A stretch of 64,000 bases of DNA from assembly GCA_963922205.1 (NCBI GenBank), contig CAWUHX010000070.1, positions 558,001 through 622,000 on the forward strand. The letters are read 5' to 3'. The first letter of the stretch is position 1, and every line of letters begins with the position of its first letter. The translations under genes and the position numbers were made by a program. Positions 22,272 to 33,965 of the stretch are shown here, one piece after another. The DNA is from Romanomermis culicivorax (taxonomy: Eukaryota; Nematoda; Enoplea; Mermithida; Mermithidae). Below the pieces are notes generated by a model. It did not search any database. It was not told the DNA's origin and was given only the letters and a program-made list of their open reading frames with translations.

Positions 22272-23099
22272 TGTCAGAGGGTCAATTCCTCTGACCTTTG
22301 GTCCTCTAATTACCTCATTTTCATTTCCTAAAGTCTCTTTGTTGTTAAAGTGTTTCCATTTATAATTAGGTAAACAAACCGATAAAACGGTTTGTGTCAC
22401 ACATATTTTCAGTCTAAAACAAATAATGGTGGGCGCGAAAGTTTTGCATGCAACTTGCAAGTTGATGTTAGGCGCGTTGCAGTGTATTTTTTCATTCTTA
22501 TTATTATTGTCGTTTTTATTATTGGTGGAGAATCGTCTCCTGTTTTGCATATTATTGTCGTCCTATCCGGAGGATCGGACGTTCTGTGATTATTTGCAGT
22601 GACTTGGAGATGAACCTGTTCGCAATCGCCGCTTTCATCTATTGCCTATTTTGGTATCACGTCCCGGATTAGTCTTGAGAGTCTACGCGGCCTGAGGAGT
22701 TTTCGATGCTCAATTTTGGTCAAGACAAGTAGTGAGTTGTTGTTCTGGAGCCAGGTTCATTTGTTTCGTCTTTTGATAAGTTTTCAGCTTAGGCTGCGGA
22801 TTAAGATATCCTGAAGTCCCTGTGGCTCTGTGCACAGGGACGAACCGAAGGATCTGCGAAGCAGGGAGGAGTCTGGCGTTTGTGTTCACATATTTTGGCA
22901 CTTTGCATATTTGTTTCCCATTTACTTTCACTGTTGTATTCTACTACACTTTTCGTTTGCTCAAAATAAATATCTTCGTACTTCAAGTCTCAGCTAACTG
23001 CAGTAGGATTGTAATTAGTACCGGGTTAGCGTCAGGGGCCGTACCAGATTGGATCTCCCAAGAACCGCAGGTAGGCAGCCGAGGGCATACGAGCATGCA
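22272..23099 (+). repeat. TE-B 3' LTR (about 828 bp)
   Basis: It begins TGTCAGAGGG after the polypurine tract and ends TGCA at 23099 (or a few bases later). Its last 316 bp match the 5' copy at 9952-10268. The first 512 bp have no partner in the window because TE-A interrupts the 5' copy. Confidence 0.75.
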
Positions 23100-23102
23100 A
23101 TA

Positions 23103-24229
23103 CGACAAACACCTGAGACCAATAAATTTTTCTGATCCATTGCCAAGGTGTTGTATAGCATGTCCACATGTTCCACTCTCTTTCTCTAGCCATTCGATTG
23201 ATATTGATTCTGATGAAATGACCTTTTGAAAACTTTTGTGATTTCTGGGGAGCCAATGATCGAGGTGTCCTGTTGGTGTTGGCATTGACTGGGCCCACAG
23301 ATACAACGCATCAAAATCTAAGCCGATTATGGTTTTGACAGTTTGTTGTGGATTATTTCTAATGAATATTTTATCCTTGATTGCTAAACGTGTCATCACC
23401 ATAGTTAATCCACCTCACATACTTTATTTTAGTGAATAGTGAAGATCCTCTGATTTTTCATTAGAAATTGCAAAGTGTGTATCTGAGATGCATTTGAACA
23501 AATATTGTTCAGTAACTCCAGGCAATGACATGGTTTGCCAGAAAATATCAATCCAGTATCTTTGACATTGTGCATATTCTTCTTTGATAATGAGTTGTTT
23601 CCTGAGGTTGCCAAGAACCACTCCTATGGTGGCAGCTGATGTTCATCCAGTTCATCAAATGCAGCCAAGTATTCATAAGGGAAATGAGCCTTGATAAATC
23701 TTGCTTTATGAGCTTTCATGAAGGTCGAGACTAAAGCCAGGAGTGGCATACACACAAGCGTCTAAAAATTTCAATCTAGTGATATGGATAAACAAAGTTG
23801 TGGTCCATTTTGTAATATGGGCTTTGGTCATTTGACATCTTTATCCATACACTCCTGTTCCACAAGGGCCGAAAATAAATTTCTCTTGATTAAGTTAATA
23901 TCATACTTCCCAGAATTGAAGCCCAAGCAATTCAGCTGCTCACAATATTGAGCTAATCTGCTTTTAACATTGATAATAAAATTAATGAAGCCTTTCTCAC
24001 GCCGAGTCTCTATTTTATCTTTCACCAAAGAGTTAATGTATATTGCACAATCCTTGATTCTAGCATCTAATTTGGTGAATATTGCTGCAAATTGTGTAGT
24101 CAACAAATCATTTTGGATGTTACTAATTATTTCAAGATGATCTATTATTGATTGTACAAGTGAATCTATATCATTTCTATAAAACATACAGGCTCTTTGA
24201 ATCCTAGGACATTCGTGGTAATAGCACAA
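23103..24229 (-). pseudogene. Polinton/Maverick-type DNA polymerase B remnant
   Basis: Reading leftwards on the minus strand, frame-broken pieces give GFNSGKYDINLIK (23.9 kb, exonuclease-region motif), FPYEYLAAFDELDEHQLPP (23.7 kb), YWIDIFWQTMSLPGVTEQYLF (split here: YWIDIFWQTM, 23.55 kb) and GLDFDALYLWAQSMPTPTG (23.3 kb), then EWLEKESGTCGHAIQH. These are hallmarks of the protein-primed family-B polymerases of Polinton/Maverick transposons and kin; the LDxxxLYLWA block is the polymerase metal-binding motif A. Several frameshifts and stops make it inactive. It ends exactly where TE-B's LTR begins, and TE-C's LTR lies at the other side, so the older gene was cut by both. Family call is from remembered motifs, not a search. 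Confidence 0.72.
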
Positions 24230-24242
24230 GAGACTGGTATTT

Positions 24243-24739
24243 GTTCAGTTGTGCTTGTCTGAAACCTGTGCGGGTTTCGTGCTCAATAATGATTTAAAGT
24301 CAAAGACTGTTGCAAGATATGGTAAATGGTTGTTGTTGATGATTATATGAAAGTTGTTGGAGGGGGAGGAGGTTTGGTTAATGGAGGAGGCTGTGTGGGG
24401 GAGACTAAAGTTTGAGTGTTTGTGGATAAAGGCCCGGGTAAGATATGGTAAGACTTATAAACACCAATCAATAATCAAACACTTATCTGCTAGTCAGGCA
24501 GGAAAATGCAGGTGGCAAAGAACAACCTTTTATTAGATAAGAAAAACATGACGACTAAATGTGTGGCCTTTATGGCCAAAAACAACAAAATGATTCATGC
24601 AAATATATTACAAGACACAAGACGAAAATATGAAAGCAAATATACATTTTATTGAAAATGTGTTTAATGGTGACGAGTTTACTTTAATTAAAGAAAACAA
24701 GTGGATAATACCAATTTAGCTAAGGTGTAGTATACTACA
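24243..24739 (-). repeat. Probable 3' LTR of TE-C
   Basis: On the minus strand a purine tract (AGGGAGGTG) is followed by TGTAGTATACTACACC at 24739, the usual polypurine-tract/LTR junction. The other end is placed at the TG near 24243, where polymerase B similarity stops. No second copy is seen, so the left edge is uncertain. Confidence 0.4.
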
Positions 24740-25818
24740 CACCTCCCTGGGGGGAAACAAAATGTGACTAAGGCAGAGAAGGAAAAAATAATAAGAAGGA
24801 GGAATAAGGATGAGGAAATAAGGGAAAGGAGGAGAGGAAGAGAAATGTTGGGGGTCAGGTTCAGAAGTTTAACGTCTAAGGGACAGATAAAAAGGGGACC
24901 TCAGGGGAATCACCAGATGCCAAGTTCTTAGGCCATGGTGACCATCACCACTAGATGGTGACCCCAAAGGCCAGCCACCCTAGGGGCTGCTGGGAGCCCC
25001 TGAGTTTGGACAAAAATAAGAGTGGGGAAAGTAAGAAAAAAAAATTAAGGGAGCATTAGTCATATTTTGCTGTTTTGAATTTAGAAAAAAAGGACAACTT
25101 AAATATTTGGAGAACCTGGGGACCCTGTCTCAAAACTCTGAACCAATATATTTGGGTGGAAAAAGAAAAATACAGAAACTCAGAGGAGTAACTCCTCAAA
25201 ACATTATAAATGCTAAATTTGAAAACAATTTTAGAAAAAAATTGGAAATGATAATTTGGCAAGAAAATGATAATTTCATGATAAGTTTTTGAAAATATGA
25301 AAAACACAAAAAAAACACAAAATAATAATACCAGTGCAGGAGAAAAATCAGCATTGATGAAACACCAAAATGCAAAAGTTCGAGTTTCTTGTGACTCTAA
25401 TTATGAGTGGGTGAAGTTGTCTTGCTGCAGCAACATTTCCGTATGAAGTTCAAATACTAATCCAACTCTCAAATGGATGTTGGCACACCACAAATGTTAA
25501 ATCAATAACAATAATTTTAATGCCAGCATCGGCGTACTCCAGTGAGAGGTGACATAACAAAAGAAGAAAAAGGCACCAATAATGCGGAGGTTCAATCTTG
25601 GCCTGGTGTACAATCAAGATTGCAAAGTTTTATAGAGGCATAAATTGGTGAGAATCAATAAGGGTAAACCAAGATTATGAATTTTCAATCATGTAACAAA
25701 ATTGTAATGTTCTATGAAGAGCTTGCACTAACACAAGATCCAATTTGAATCTGAAAAACTAGAAAAGGGCAAGATGATGCATATAATCAAGGCACAAATT
25801 TTTTTTGGGAAAGTTTTA
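24740..25818 (-). other. TE-C 3' untranslated region
   Basis: About 1.1 kb without a gene. It contains a purine-rich stretch (24775-24850) and A-rich low-complexity DNA near 25300. Nothing else is recognisable. Confidence 0.4.
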
Positions 25819-27584
25819 TCAGTACAGGTGATGATGATCGACGACGGATCTCGGAATATAGCCATGATAAACAGTTACTCCCATTTTTGAGTGACATGGG
25901 GACAGTGATGGGGAATGGCGTGGACATTGGTGATGCATATAATGAACACTGGGATCATCTTGCGGATGTCTTTTCGATTTTTTGCTGTGTTCTCGACTTT
26001 CACAATGTTGTCTTTTGGTGGAGGATTTGTAATGGTGGCCCACATCCAGATTAGGGGATCGAGTACTTTGTGGAGCTCATTTACTCCCTGTCCTATTAAC
26101 TATAGGTGGGTTTGTCGTTTTCTGGGTAATTGGGGTTTATGGATTTCTTTGATAGTGTTATCTATCATCTGGTGCTCTGATTGTTGTAATTACTCGATTT
26201 GCTCTATAGCATCTAACAGGTGTGGATATTTTCCTTATTGCAAAACTGATCGTGAATAATTAGGCATAATATTTTCTGGGCACTGATAATTAGACCAAAT
26301 TTGATGCAGAGTTGGGTGGCATGGGCGACTTTGTGCAATAATAACACCATTAGTAAATTAGTGCTGGTTAAAGCAGACGTAAGGGCGCATTCACAAAACC
26401 TATTTTGGACAAATGGCTCCATTTGAAGCCAAAGTTTGCTAGTTAAACATTGAGTCCAATAATTTCCATAAGTGGCAAAAGCTCCATATTGTGATTGCAT
26501 TACTTCCAAGCAATAATTATTACTGTTGTAAATTTGCACAACTGCCTGCTGAATCTCAGCCAATTGTTTGTCTGAAAGCAGTAACACCATGGTGACTGAA
26601 AATTCTTGAACGGTGCTTGTTGGTAGAGAAGTTGGCTCAGAATGCTGATCATAAAGTCAGGCCAGGACTGTGTTGTCATGCATTTCCGCTTCTATTTCTT
26701 CCTGAGCCTGTCAGCTAGTTCCCAGGCATTGAATAAGGTATAATAGTCAGTCGATTTGCTCCTTTCTAGCCTGGGCTTCCTTGTTCTTCCTTTCTCAGTG
26801 GTTTTGGGTTCTTTCACTATTTAGTTGCATAGTCAATTGGACTTGGAATTGCTGTGGAGCTGGAGGGAGATTGCTAGCTTCCACTTCTGGGGGAAATATG
26901 GTGGAATTTGTAGTTGAAAAGCTTTGGGATAGGTTCAGTTTGGTGGCCTTAACTGCTGATTGAGGTTGAGCTCTGGGTTGATGAGCTAACAACACAGGTA
27001 GATTCATTTGAACAAGCTCCAAGAGCCTTATTTATTCTTGCCTTTGCAGGTCAAATGTGCATTGGTGACAATCAATTGGGGCTGTCTGCAGCTGATGCTG
27101 TGGCATCAGTTGAGCCATTGGTTGCACAAGAAGTGCACAGCAAACTGGCATCCAATCTCCAGTAGGAGCTGGGGCTGGGGGGGGCTATTCGAAAAGCCTG
27201 CATTGTTGTGGAGCTAATTGAGGGTGCCGGTGAGCCTTGACAGGCGGTGAAAGGTCATAGATTTCCCAAAGTGGCTACGATTATCATATTCCTTTCAACC
27301 TCCATGAGATTCGATTGGGCTATAGTTGTGCAGATTTATTTGAGGATAATTTGCCCATGGAGAATGTTGCACTGCCAAATTTTCCTCTTCGATTTCTGAT
27401 GAGAATTCATCATTGATTTCGACTATATAATCACTTTCAGCCAATTTTTTAATCACAAAATTTGGGACTGGTGATTTAGAAGGTTGTTCAACTACCAAGA
27501 CTGACGGATTGGCAGTTTTATTAGAAGTTGGGGCACTTTCATCTTTATTTGAGCTGGTGGGCACTTGTTCCTTGTTTTTTCCAC
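25819..27584 (-). pseudogene. TE-C ORF2 C-terminal remnants left of the TE-D insertion
   Basis: The pieces are 27564-27295 (acidic, with EINDEFSSEIEEEN) and 26590-26213, a hydrophobic-helical stretch with six or more Cys whose length and pattern (LxLQ, FxECAxxSA) parallel TE-B 19700-19990. A third piece, 26210-25830, is open except for two stops. The reading order continues from 33266 once TE-D is left out. The similarity to TE-B is weak and by eye only. An unrelated env-like ORF is the alternative. Confidence 0.4.
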
Positions 27585-28482
27585 TGTAACGTACCTGCTA
27601 AAGCAGTACTGTAAATATGTAGCATACTGTATGTGATGGACATTTATTAAATATTATTTCATTTTCACATTTTATCGTCTCAAGAGTGTCTGGGATTCAC
27701 ACCCAAACATTCCTATAAAATTATGTGAAGTACTTTATTTTGATCCGTTCACACCCGGGTAGCCCAATTAAGATGCCCCAATTAATTTGCACAAACAGCA
27801 GCTGGCCCCTAGAACCTACACTAGACTACACATTCCTCCGCTACCGTAATCCCCCGTAAAAATTGTAAACAACACCTGCACACAGTAAAATAAGTAAAAG
27901 CCCCGCCAGACAGTAGTCTCAAGTGCAATGGTAGGGACAGCCCCAACAAAACATGTGTATTCAGAGAAACAGATACAGGAAGCATGCACAGAAGCACAGA
28001 GGTGTGGCTAAGCCCACTGTAGGAAGCAAGCAGTACATGAAAAGCATACCGTACTAAAAAAGCATTAAAGGGCGTGACTAAGTACGCATGAAAAGCAAAG
28101 TAGGAAGCGACGATTGGCGGAAGAAGATGGACAGAAGCACGACCTTCCGCGACGCCCAGGGAGTGGCCAAAAACGTCGTATTTAAAGAGAAGCATAGCGT
28201 GATTTTATTATTGTTGTAATTTTCAATTTTCGACCCTGCGCCCCCATTTATTTGCAAGCGTTTTTATATTGCGAGCAAGCATCCTTTTTATTCGGAAGCA
28301 GTTAAGCCGTTGTTGTACTCGCCGCGTTTATCGTTGTCGTATCGACATCTCGAAGCAGCAGTCGATTATTATTAACCGTACCACCCCGCATTGTTGAATT
28401 GCCTATCTCCCCCGCGCCCCGTTTCGTTACCGTAACGTCCAATTGGTTAAAGTAAAGTGCATCACAAAATCTGGTCGTTACA
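27585..28482 (+). repeat. TE-D 5' LTR (898 bp)
   Basis: The ends form a short inverted repeat, TGTAACG at 27585 and CGTTACA at 28482. The last 435 bp or so match 32805-33249 closely. A 124-residue minus-strand ORF inside it is fortuitous and recurs antisense in the 3' copy. Confidence 0.75.
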
Positions 28483-28487
28483 TATTT

Positions 28488-28503
28488 TGGTGACCGTGCC
28501 ATA
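28488..28503 (+). promoter_or_regulatory. TE-D primer-binding site
   Basis: TGGTGACCGTGCCATA starts five bases after the LTR end. It shares TGGTGACCGT with TE-A although the elements differ. Confidence 0.55.
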
Positions 28504-28589
28504 CTGTTAACCACTGGAACCCCCTGCCCCAATTAGGTGTACTCTTATCCGGGCATTTAGAAGCATTAGATAATACAGTAGTAATCATT

Positions 28590-29930
28590 TCCTACAGTAA
28601 GACAGTATTCGTAGAAAGCAAACTGGAAATCCCCTCCAACGAAACATTGAGCGATACATTTAAACGAATACAGCGTGAAGCAAAAATTGAAGCATTTAAG
28701 CAGAAATCCCAGCATAAACCAAGAATGATCTACGAAATGCAAGATCATTTAGGAGAAATCGTTAGAGAGCAGATAAACGATTTATTTTCTGAACATTTTT
28801 GTACTCTACGCACACAATTGAAGCGTTAGACTTCAACAACCCTACAATTATTGATGATCTAAGAACAGCAAACATTCGTAATAACATGGCAAATAATTTT
28901 TACGCGAAACCTACAGTATTCACGGGGGCGTGACCCAACATTTTGGTGAATGGAATAAACATTTAGAACAATTCATGGCACTTCAAGGCATGAAAGATAC
29001 AGACGTACAGTTAAAGTTGGCATGCTTAGAAATTCATTTAGGAGGAGCTGCGTTAGGAAAATTCAAAAGTTTAGCCAATTCTCAAAACCCTCCCCACACA
29101 TACGAGCAGTATAAAGTAGCATTACAGGCCTTTTTCCCAAACAATCAAATAATGAGCTACACCAACAATTTTTACGGGAAAGAAAACAAAAGCGATCAGA
29201 AACAGTAACTGAATTCTTGTTTGATTTAGAACACCTAGCAACCCTCGCCTACCCTAACTTTAACACAGACACAGGAGAAATGATCATAAAACCCCTCTTT
29301 GTAGAAGGCATGCAAAACAAAATCAGGGAAGCAATTAAGTATAGAGGGTTCACGACCCTAAAAGAAAAGCAGCTTACATTGAACAACAAATCCTTAGAAA
29401 CGAGTTGAAGTCTAACCCTCTTCCATTTATGCCCGCAAAACCCGAACCCATCTTTTCCCTAACCAAAAATACAGACCAACAGGATCTCTTGCATCAGTTA
29501 GAACAACAAGTAAAAGATTTACAGTTGCAAATCAAACAAAAACCCCAACCCCCACAACAGAATAGCTACAACAATTTCAGTAACAACACTTACAGTAGGA
29601 ATAATGCTTACAGGAGCAATACTACCCCTAGGCAACCCACATGCTTCCAGTGTGGACAACTATGACATGTAGCTCGTAATTGTAAATCACTAGCCCCCCG
29701 GAAATCATGTGAAATTTGTTTTCATAATAATCACAGTACCCGTGATTGTAAAAGCCGATGCATCCACTGCATCCAAACAGGACATAGATCTGATAACTGC
29801 CTTTCAAAACCTTACTCAAATTTTCAATGTTTTCTATGTAAGCAGAGAGGTCACACAAGTGGGTACTGTCCAATCAACAAAGTCGTAATATTCAAAATTG
29901 CATTGAGTACAGGCAACCCCAACCCCTAAT
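28590..29930 (+). pseudogene. gag: TE-D gag with four CCHC zinc knuckles
   Basis: The pieces lie in different frames with shifts near 28810, 29190 and 29400. The capsid part has HFGEWNKHLEQFMALQGM and, after a shift, VTEFLFDLEHLATLAYP, typical of Ty3/gypsy-type capsids. A Gln-rich linker leads to four consecutive CX2CX4HX4C knuckles between 29640 and 29875: CFQCGQL.HVARNC (a TGA falls inside it), CEICFHNNHSTRDC, CIHCIQTGHRSDNC and CFLCKQRGHTSGYC. Four is more than the usual one or two for gypsy-type Gag. Nucleic-acid packaging is the expected role. Confidence 0.8.
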
Positions 29931-30062
29931 GGAAATTGATGACCCTGCATTTTATTCAACATTACCCGCCATAACTAATGGCCCCCAGACTACTTTAGGA
30001 ACCATTATGCCCACTACCCACTGATGTAGCGAAGAGTACGTCCTCGACCTGGACGTACCTGA

Positions 30063-32414
30063 TTGGTGCGCCATGTCACCACCCCCATGCCCGAAGCCAC
30101 CAAAATCGAAAAATCACCGCCCACTATACCGGCAGGCTACAAGATCCCCCAAAAACAAGACACCAAGTCACCCACCGTCCCCGAAACTCCATGGAAAACA
30201 GGTCGCAACTTGTTGTCCCTCCTCCACGGCCTGACCCCCGAACCCTACCAATTCGGCCACCGCCAAACACTTCTACCGACCCCGACAAGAAAGCAAATCC
30301 AAACTCCATCCCATGACTCAACTTCTAAAGTTTTACAGACTGTTCAGATTGCAAACCAGCCACCCCCCCCCCCCCAGCCCAAAACCGCAAAACACCAACG
30401 GCCACGCCAAACCGGCCAGAACAACAATATACAATGCCCAGCCGCCTCAACTAAAACACTATATTGGCCGTTGTATTGTGTATTTTTATGCAAAATAATC
30501 CCCACATCGTGTAGTGCCCAATTTCAGATGTGTGGAACTTCATTGAGCGGTCACTCAATCAGCATACCAAAACTTGTATCATGCATGCCCCCTTCCACAG
30601 TAGACAAACCAGTACAGACATTCAGAAAAATCTATATCCCCTCCACTAAACCTCACATTACAGATGTATACAAATGCAGTGTTTGCAAACGCAAAATCTG
30701 TACTAATACAGGATTTTTTGGCTCAAAAGGTATTGTCTTGGACCAAACCGAAATGCAAAATCTAACCCCGCATGTTTGTAAGGCAATAGTTATAGACAAA
30801 GAACACAATGGTCAAAAATTATACGAAACTCAACCAGGATTTTGGTCAACAAATAACTCCCTAAGCGTAGAATACACATGGTGTTGTACAGACCACTGTA
30901 CTTCAGTCACTAACATCATCATAGAAATAGGACAAATAGCATTTTTGAATGGAAAATCTATGACAGGTACATTAGGTGACCTGGGGTCATGCAAACCGAC
31001 ATCAGGTCATCGTGTAACGACCGACAGGTCCATTATCTGGAATGAAACAGCATTCAAAAACTTATGCCCCTTTGAATACAAAAATACACATCCCATCAAA
31101 CTCACGCAAACCCACATGATAATAGAAGAGCTACAAGGCGCATTCTCCGTTAAAAACACACTCTTTTCGAACCCCAACTGCCCAGAAATCAAAGACAGCA
31201 TTCCAACCGAACAAGGCATTGTTGTACAGTTAGATAAAAGCACACCACATCGTAACACATTTTTAACCCCAAAAACCAACAAAACTCATACTACACTCTA
31301 CAATTATGACGATTTTGAACCCATTAACGCAAAACTAAACTATCTGGCAGACAAAATCCAAGAATTCGAGATCCAAAATTTCAAAACGTATGGAGTGAGT
31401 TATGCAGACAGGCACAGCGTCACCTTGATCTCATATGGCAAATTTTGCGCCTTCATGCAACCCTTGGGGCGCGTGCATTCCTACAGTGAACCGACATAAT
31501 AGCAGAATTCACAGGAGAAGCCCTCACAATCTGGCCCTGTAAGCAAGTAAACACATCTAAAGTCTTTTACAACCATAAAATCAACCAAACATGCTACAAA
31601 CTTTTACCCATTCTCATCGGAAGCGAACTCATGTTTTCAAACCCAGGAGGCAACGATTTGACCCCTTTCTCACAAGCCGTTGACTGCCATCACATGCATG
31701 TAGCCCTTTACAAACAGAACAATACATGGGTCAGTGAAACAGGATCCCCGCATGTCACAAACCTACCCTTAGAAATCGTCTGGAACCAAAATTTCTCCCT
31801 TTTCCATTTTAACACACCCGCAATTTTTCATGATCAACTCGCAACTATTTCAACCAACTTACTCTTTTTGAAACAATACTTTTACAAAACTCACACACTT
31901 GAAAACTTGTTAAAAAACTCGTCAATTACACCCCCCCCAAATGTCTCTCAACTCAGATACAGTTTACAATATGATCTCAGGCAGTGGCCAAGCAATCGGA
32001 AGTACCCTCTCTGGGGCTGGTCAAGGCATAGAACATGTAATAACCGGTACCACCCAAAGCCTCACAGACGGATTGAATAACTTACTCAAGGGACCCTTGC
32101 AAATCATTATCAATCTAGCCGTTATTACTGTAGTCATTGCAGGCGTCTTTTACTCTTTTCTCATTCTTCGAAAATATTTCTCTTTCCCAAAGCATCAGGT
32201 CACAAATGAACATGCGTATGAAATACCATCACACAACAGACGTTTACATGAGACCATTTCCCCATCATCCGGCCATGCTCTCTTAGAATTAGCTAATCGT
32301 CGTGAGGCACAAACGCAGCAGAAATACGTCCTTGTCGATATCAATACCCCCAGAACACCTGCAATAGAACTCATTAATCAAATTCACCAATCTGGATCAA
32401 ATAAGCCACCCTAG
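30063..32414 (+). pseudogene. env: TE-D envelope-like glycoprotein, broken by two frameshifts
   Basis: A Pro-rich leader (with a poly-C run near 30365) precedes a hydrophobic signal-like stretch (TLYWPLYCVFLCK, about 30455) and a Cys-rich ectodomain with paired motifs such as CSVCKRKICTN and WCCTDHC and several NxT/S sites. Frameshifts lie near 31495 and 31940. The last part has a Gly/Ser/Thr-rich stem and a 22-residue membrane anchor at about 32100-32170, followed by a basic cytoplasmic tail. This layout resembles the class III glycoproteins of chuvirus/rhabdovirus type, which some insect retroelements have acquired. The family call is an inference from overall pattern; a retroviral or other env is the alternative. 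As it stands it is not expressible as one chain. Confidence 0.6.
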
Positions 32415-32417
32415 AAT

Positions 32418-32852
32418 ATGCCTGAGAAACATACCCCTCACATTCCGATCACACTTAATGGCAAGCTAATTACAAAAGGCATGATTGACACTGGTGTCGT
32501 ATACTCACTCATTGAGGTGCGCATCGCTCAAATTCTACAGCTAGATATGAAACCCCTGTTAGTTCAAGCCAAAGCAGCAAATAACCTTCCAATTCACTTT
32601 GTAGGAACAACTTTTGTTACAGTAACTGCCCAAACTATTCAGGAAACAATAATGGTCCATGTCCAAAAAGATTGCACAGCAGATGTCCTCTTAGGCAAAA
32701 ATTTTCTCAGTCGATTTTCGGAATACACTATCAACCATCAGAAGTCCCAGGTCAAATTTGGCAATGTCATACTACCCTGTGATGGCCTAGAATATAGCAA
32801 TACACCAAAAGCATACCGTACTAGAAAAGCATTAAAGGGCGTGACTAAGTAA
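32418..32852 (+). CDS. TE-D retropepsin, running into LTR sequence
   Basis: An aspartic protease domain with MIDTGVVYSL at about 32480 (catalytic DTG present) and a second motif ADVLLGKNFL. It is in the same frame as the glycoprotein's membrane-anchor region, separated by one TAG at 32412. Its last 15 or so codons are encoded by 3' LTR sequence, so the original C-terminus and all downstream pol are lost. A protease placed after env instead of after gag is abnormal. Confidence 0.8.
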   Translation: MPEKHTPHIPITLNGKLITKGMIDTGVVYSLIEVRIAQILQLDMKPLLVQAKAANNLPIHFVGTTFVTVTAQTIQETIMVHVQKDCTADVLLGKNFLSRFSEYTINHQKSQVKFGNVILPCDGLEYSNTPKAYRTRKALKGVTK

Positions 32853-33249
32853 GCATGAAAAGCAAAGCAGGAAGCGACGATTGGCGGAAGAAGATGGACA
32901 GAAGCACGACCTCCCGCGACGCCCAGGGAGTGGCAAAAAACGTCGTATTTAAAGAGAAGCAAAGGGTGATTTTATTATTGTTGTAATTTTCAATTTTCGA
33001 CCCCGCACCCCCATTTATTTGCAAGCATTTTTATATTGCGAGCGAGCATCCTTTTTATTTGGAAGCAGTTAAGCCGTTTTTGTACTCGCCGCGTTTATCG
33101 TTGTCATATCGACATCTCGAAGCAGCCGTTGATTTATATTAACCATACCGCCCTGCATTCTTGAATTGCCCGTCTCCCCCGCGCCCCGTTTTGTTACCGT
33201 AACGTCCATTTGGTTAAAGTAAAGTGCTTCACAAAATCTGGTCGTTACA
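32797..33249 (+). repeat. TE-D 3' LTR, 5'-truncated
   Basis: It matches 28035-28482 of the 5' LTR and ends in the same CGTTACA. The first half of the LTR, including the TGTAACG end, is absent and the protease ORF leads straight in. Similarity fades around 32797-32810. Confidence 0.75.
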
Positions 33250-33265
33250 CCACCAGTTGTGGTAG

Positions 33266-33965
33266 TCATGAGACCATACACATTCTGACTGTTATATTCT
33301 GAGCCCAAAATATATTCATCGAAAGGCGTTTGAGAGGACATGGTGTCCAAGGTGATGAGGGTGTTAACCCTTTTGCCACCTCGGCTTGCATTCTTTTTTT
33401 ATATTCATGCTGGGCAGTTTCTTCCGCCTGTTCATCCACCATTACTTGAATCCTCTCAGATAATTCACCTTCAATCACTTCCAAAATATGAACTTCAGGC
33501 AAGTTTTTATCCCCATAGTAGTCAGGAGTAGCCAAGGATTTTTCAAAAACATGTTCAGCCAATTGCAGCAGGCAGTTTCAAAGAACCAACAGTTGTAGGT
33601 GTACCCATTGTCTATTGTTTTATTATCATCCTCAGGGCGATGTTTACTTCTTGAATCTTTGAATATGAGAGGGACAATTGCCAATCAGCTATACATGAAA
33701 TCGATCCCATGGTGATATCATGGGGTTCCTTCTCAATCATTGAGCCCATGGCGATCTAGTTTCCTCTGGCCGCGGTTGGAGTGGTGCTTTCACAATGTAT
33801 ATGTTTCTTTGTTTGTTCATCAGTCCTAAATTGGTCGAGAATAATCCTAATGTTCTGTTTAAGTTTTAATCCTTCATCTATTGTGGCAGGCCAAAGATAA
33901 TACAATATGGGACTAATTTCATTAGCCTCTCTATTATGGTTCCACATGTAGGATTTGTTAAACAA
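33266..33965 (-). pseudogene. TE-C ORF2 middle remnants right of the TE-D insertion
   Basis: 33965-33756 contains SPILYYLWP followed by QFRTDEQTKKHI, which aligns to NPLIYFLWP and VWRNEQERIEF in TE-B ORF2 at 18375-18475 with similar spacing. 33562-33266 is a Glu/Lys/Gln-rich helical stretch (DEQAEETAQHEYKKRMQAE) like the TE-B coiled-coil. These show that the C-terminal part of ORF2, not only the exonuclease, is shared between the elements. Confidence 0.6.

Larger units (their letters stand above)
9952..23099 (+). mobile_element. TE-B: large Ty3/gypsy-type retrotransposon with exonuclease ORF2, decayed
   Basis: Parts in order: truncated 5' LTR, primer-binding site, Gag-Pol frame 10416-16328, 0.7 kb spacer, ORF2 17021-20244 with a further ORF to 21052, 1.2 kb untranslated region, polypurine tract, 3' LTR 22272-23099. 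With the missing part of its 5' LTR restored in length, the element would be about 13.7 kb, large for this group. It is clearly related to TE-A: same variant zinc knuckle, alignable capsid, pol and ORF2. The two LTR copies differ at about 12 of 317 comparable positions by my count. Nine in-frame stops show that it is no longer coding-competent. Confidence 0.9.
27585..33249 (+). mobile_element. TE-D: LTR element with gag, envelope-like glycoprotein and protease; RT and IN missing
   Basis: 5' LTR 27585-28482, primer-binding site at 28488, gag to about 29930, glycoprotein 30063-32414, retropepsin 32418-32810, then a 3' LTR lacking its first half, ending at 33249. No reverse transcriptase or integrase is present. 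It splits TE-C's ORF2. The flanks share CAC on both sides, too short to be sure of a target duplication. One deletion from behind the protease into the 3' LTR would explain the loss of RT, IN and the LTR start together. Confidence 0.75.

Noticed and set aside
24354..24536. 60-codon plus ORF beside the polymerase remnant
   Set aside because: Lies in the probable TE-C LTR and shows no motif.
27821..28195. 124-codon minus ORF in the TE-D 5' LTR, with a partial copy at 32738-32962
   Set aside because: Antisense to LTR DNA and duplicated only because the LTR is; no motif.
30361..30378. Poly-C run in the TE-D glycoprotein leader
   Set aside because: Simple low-complexity run; could cause sequencing error but gives no functional signal.
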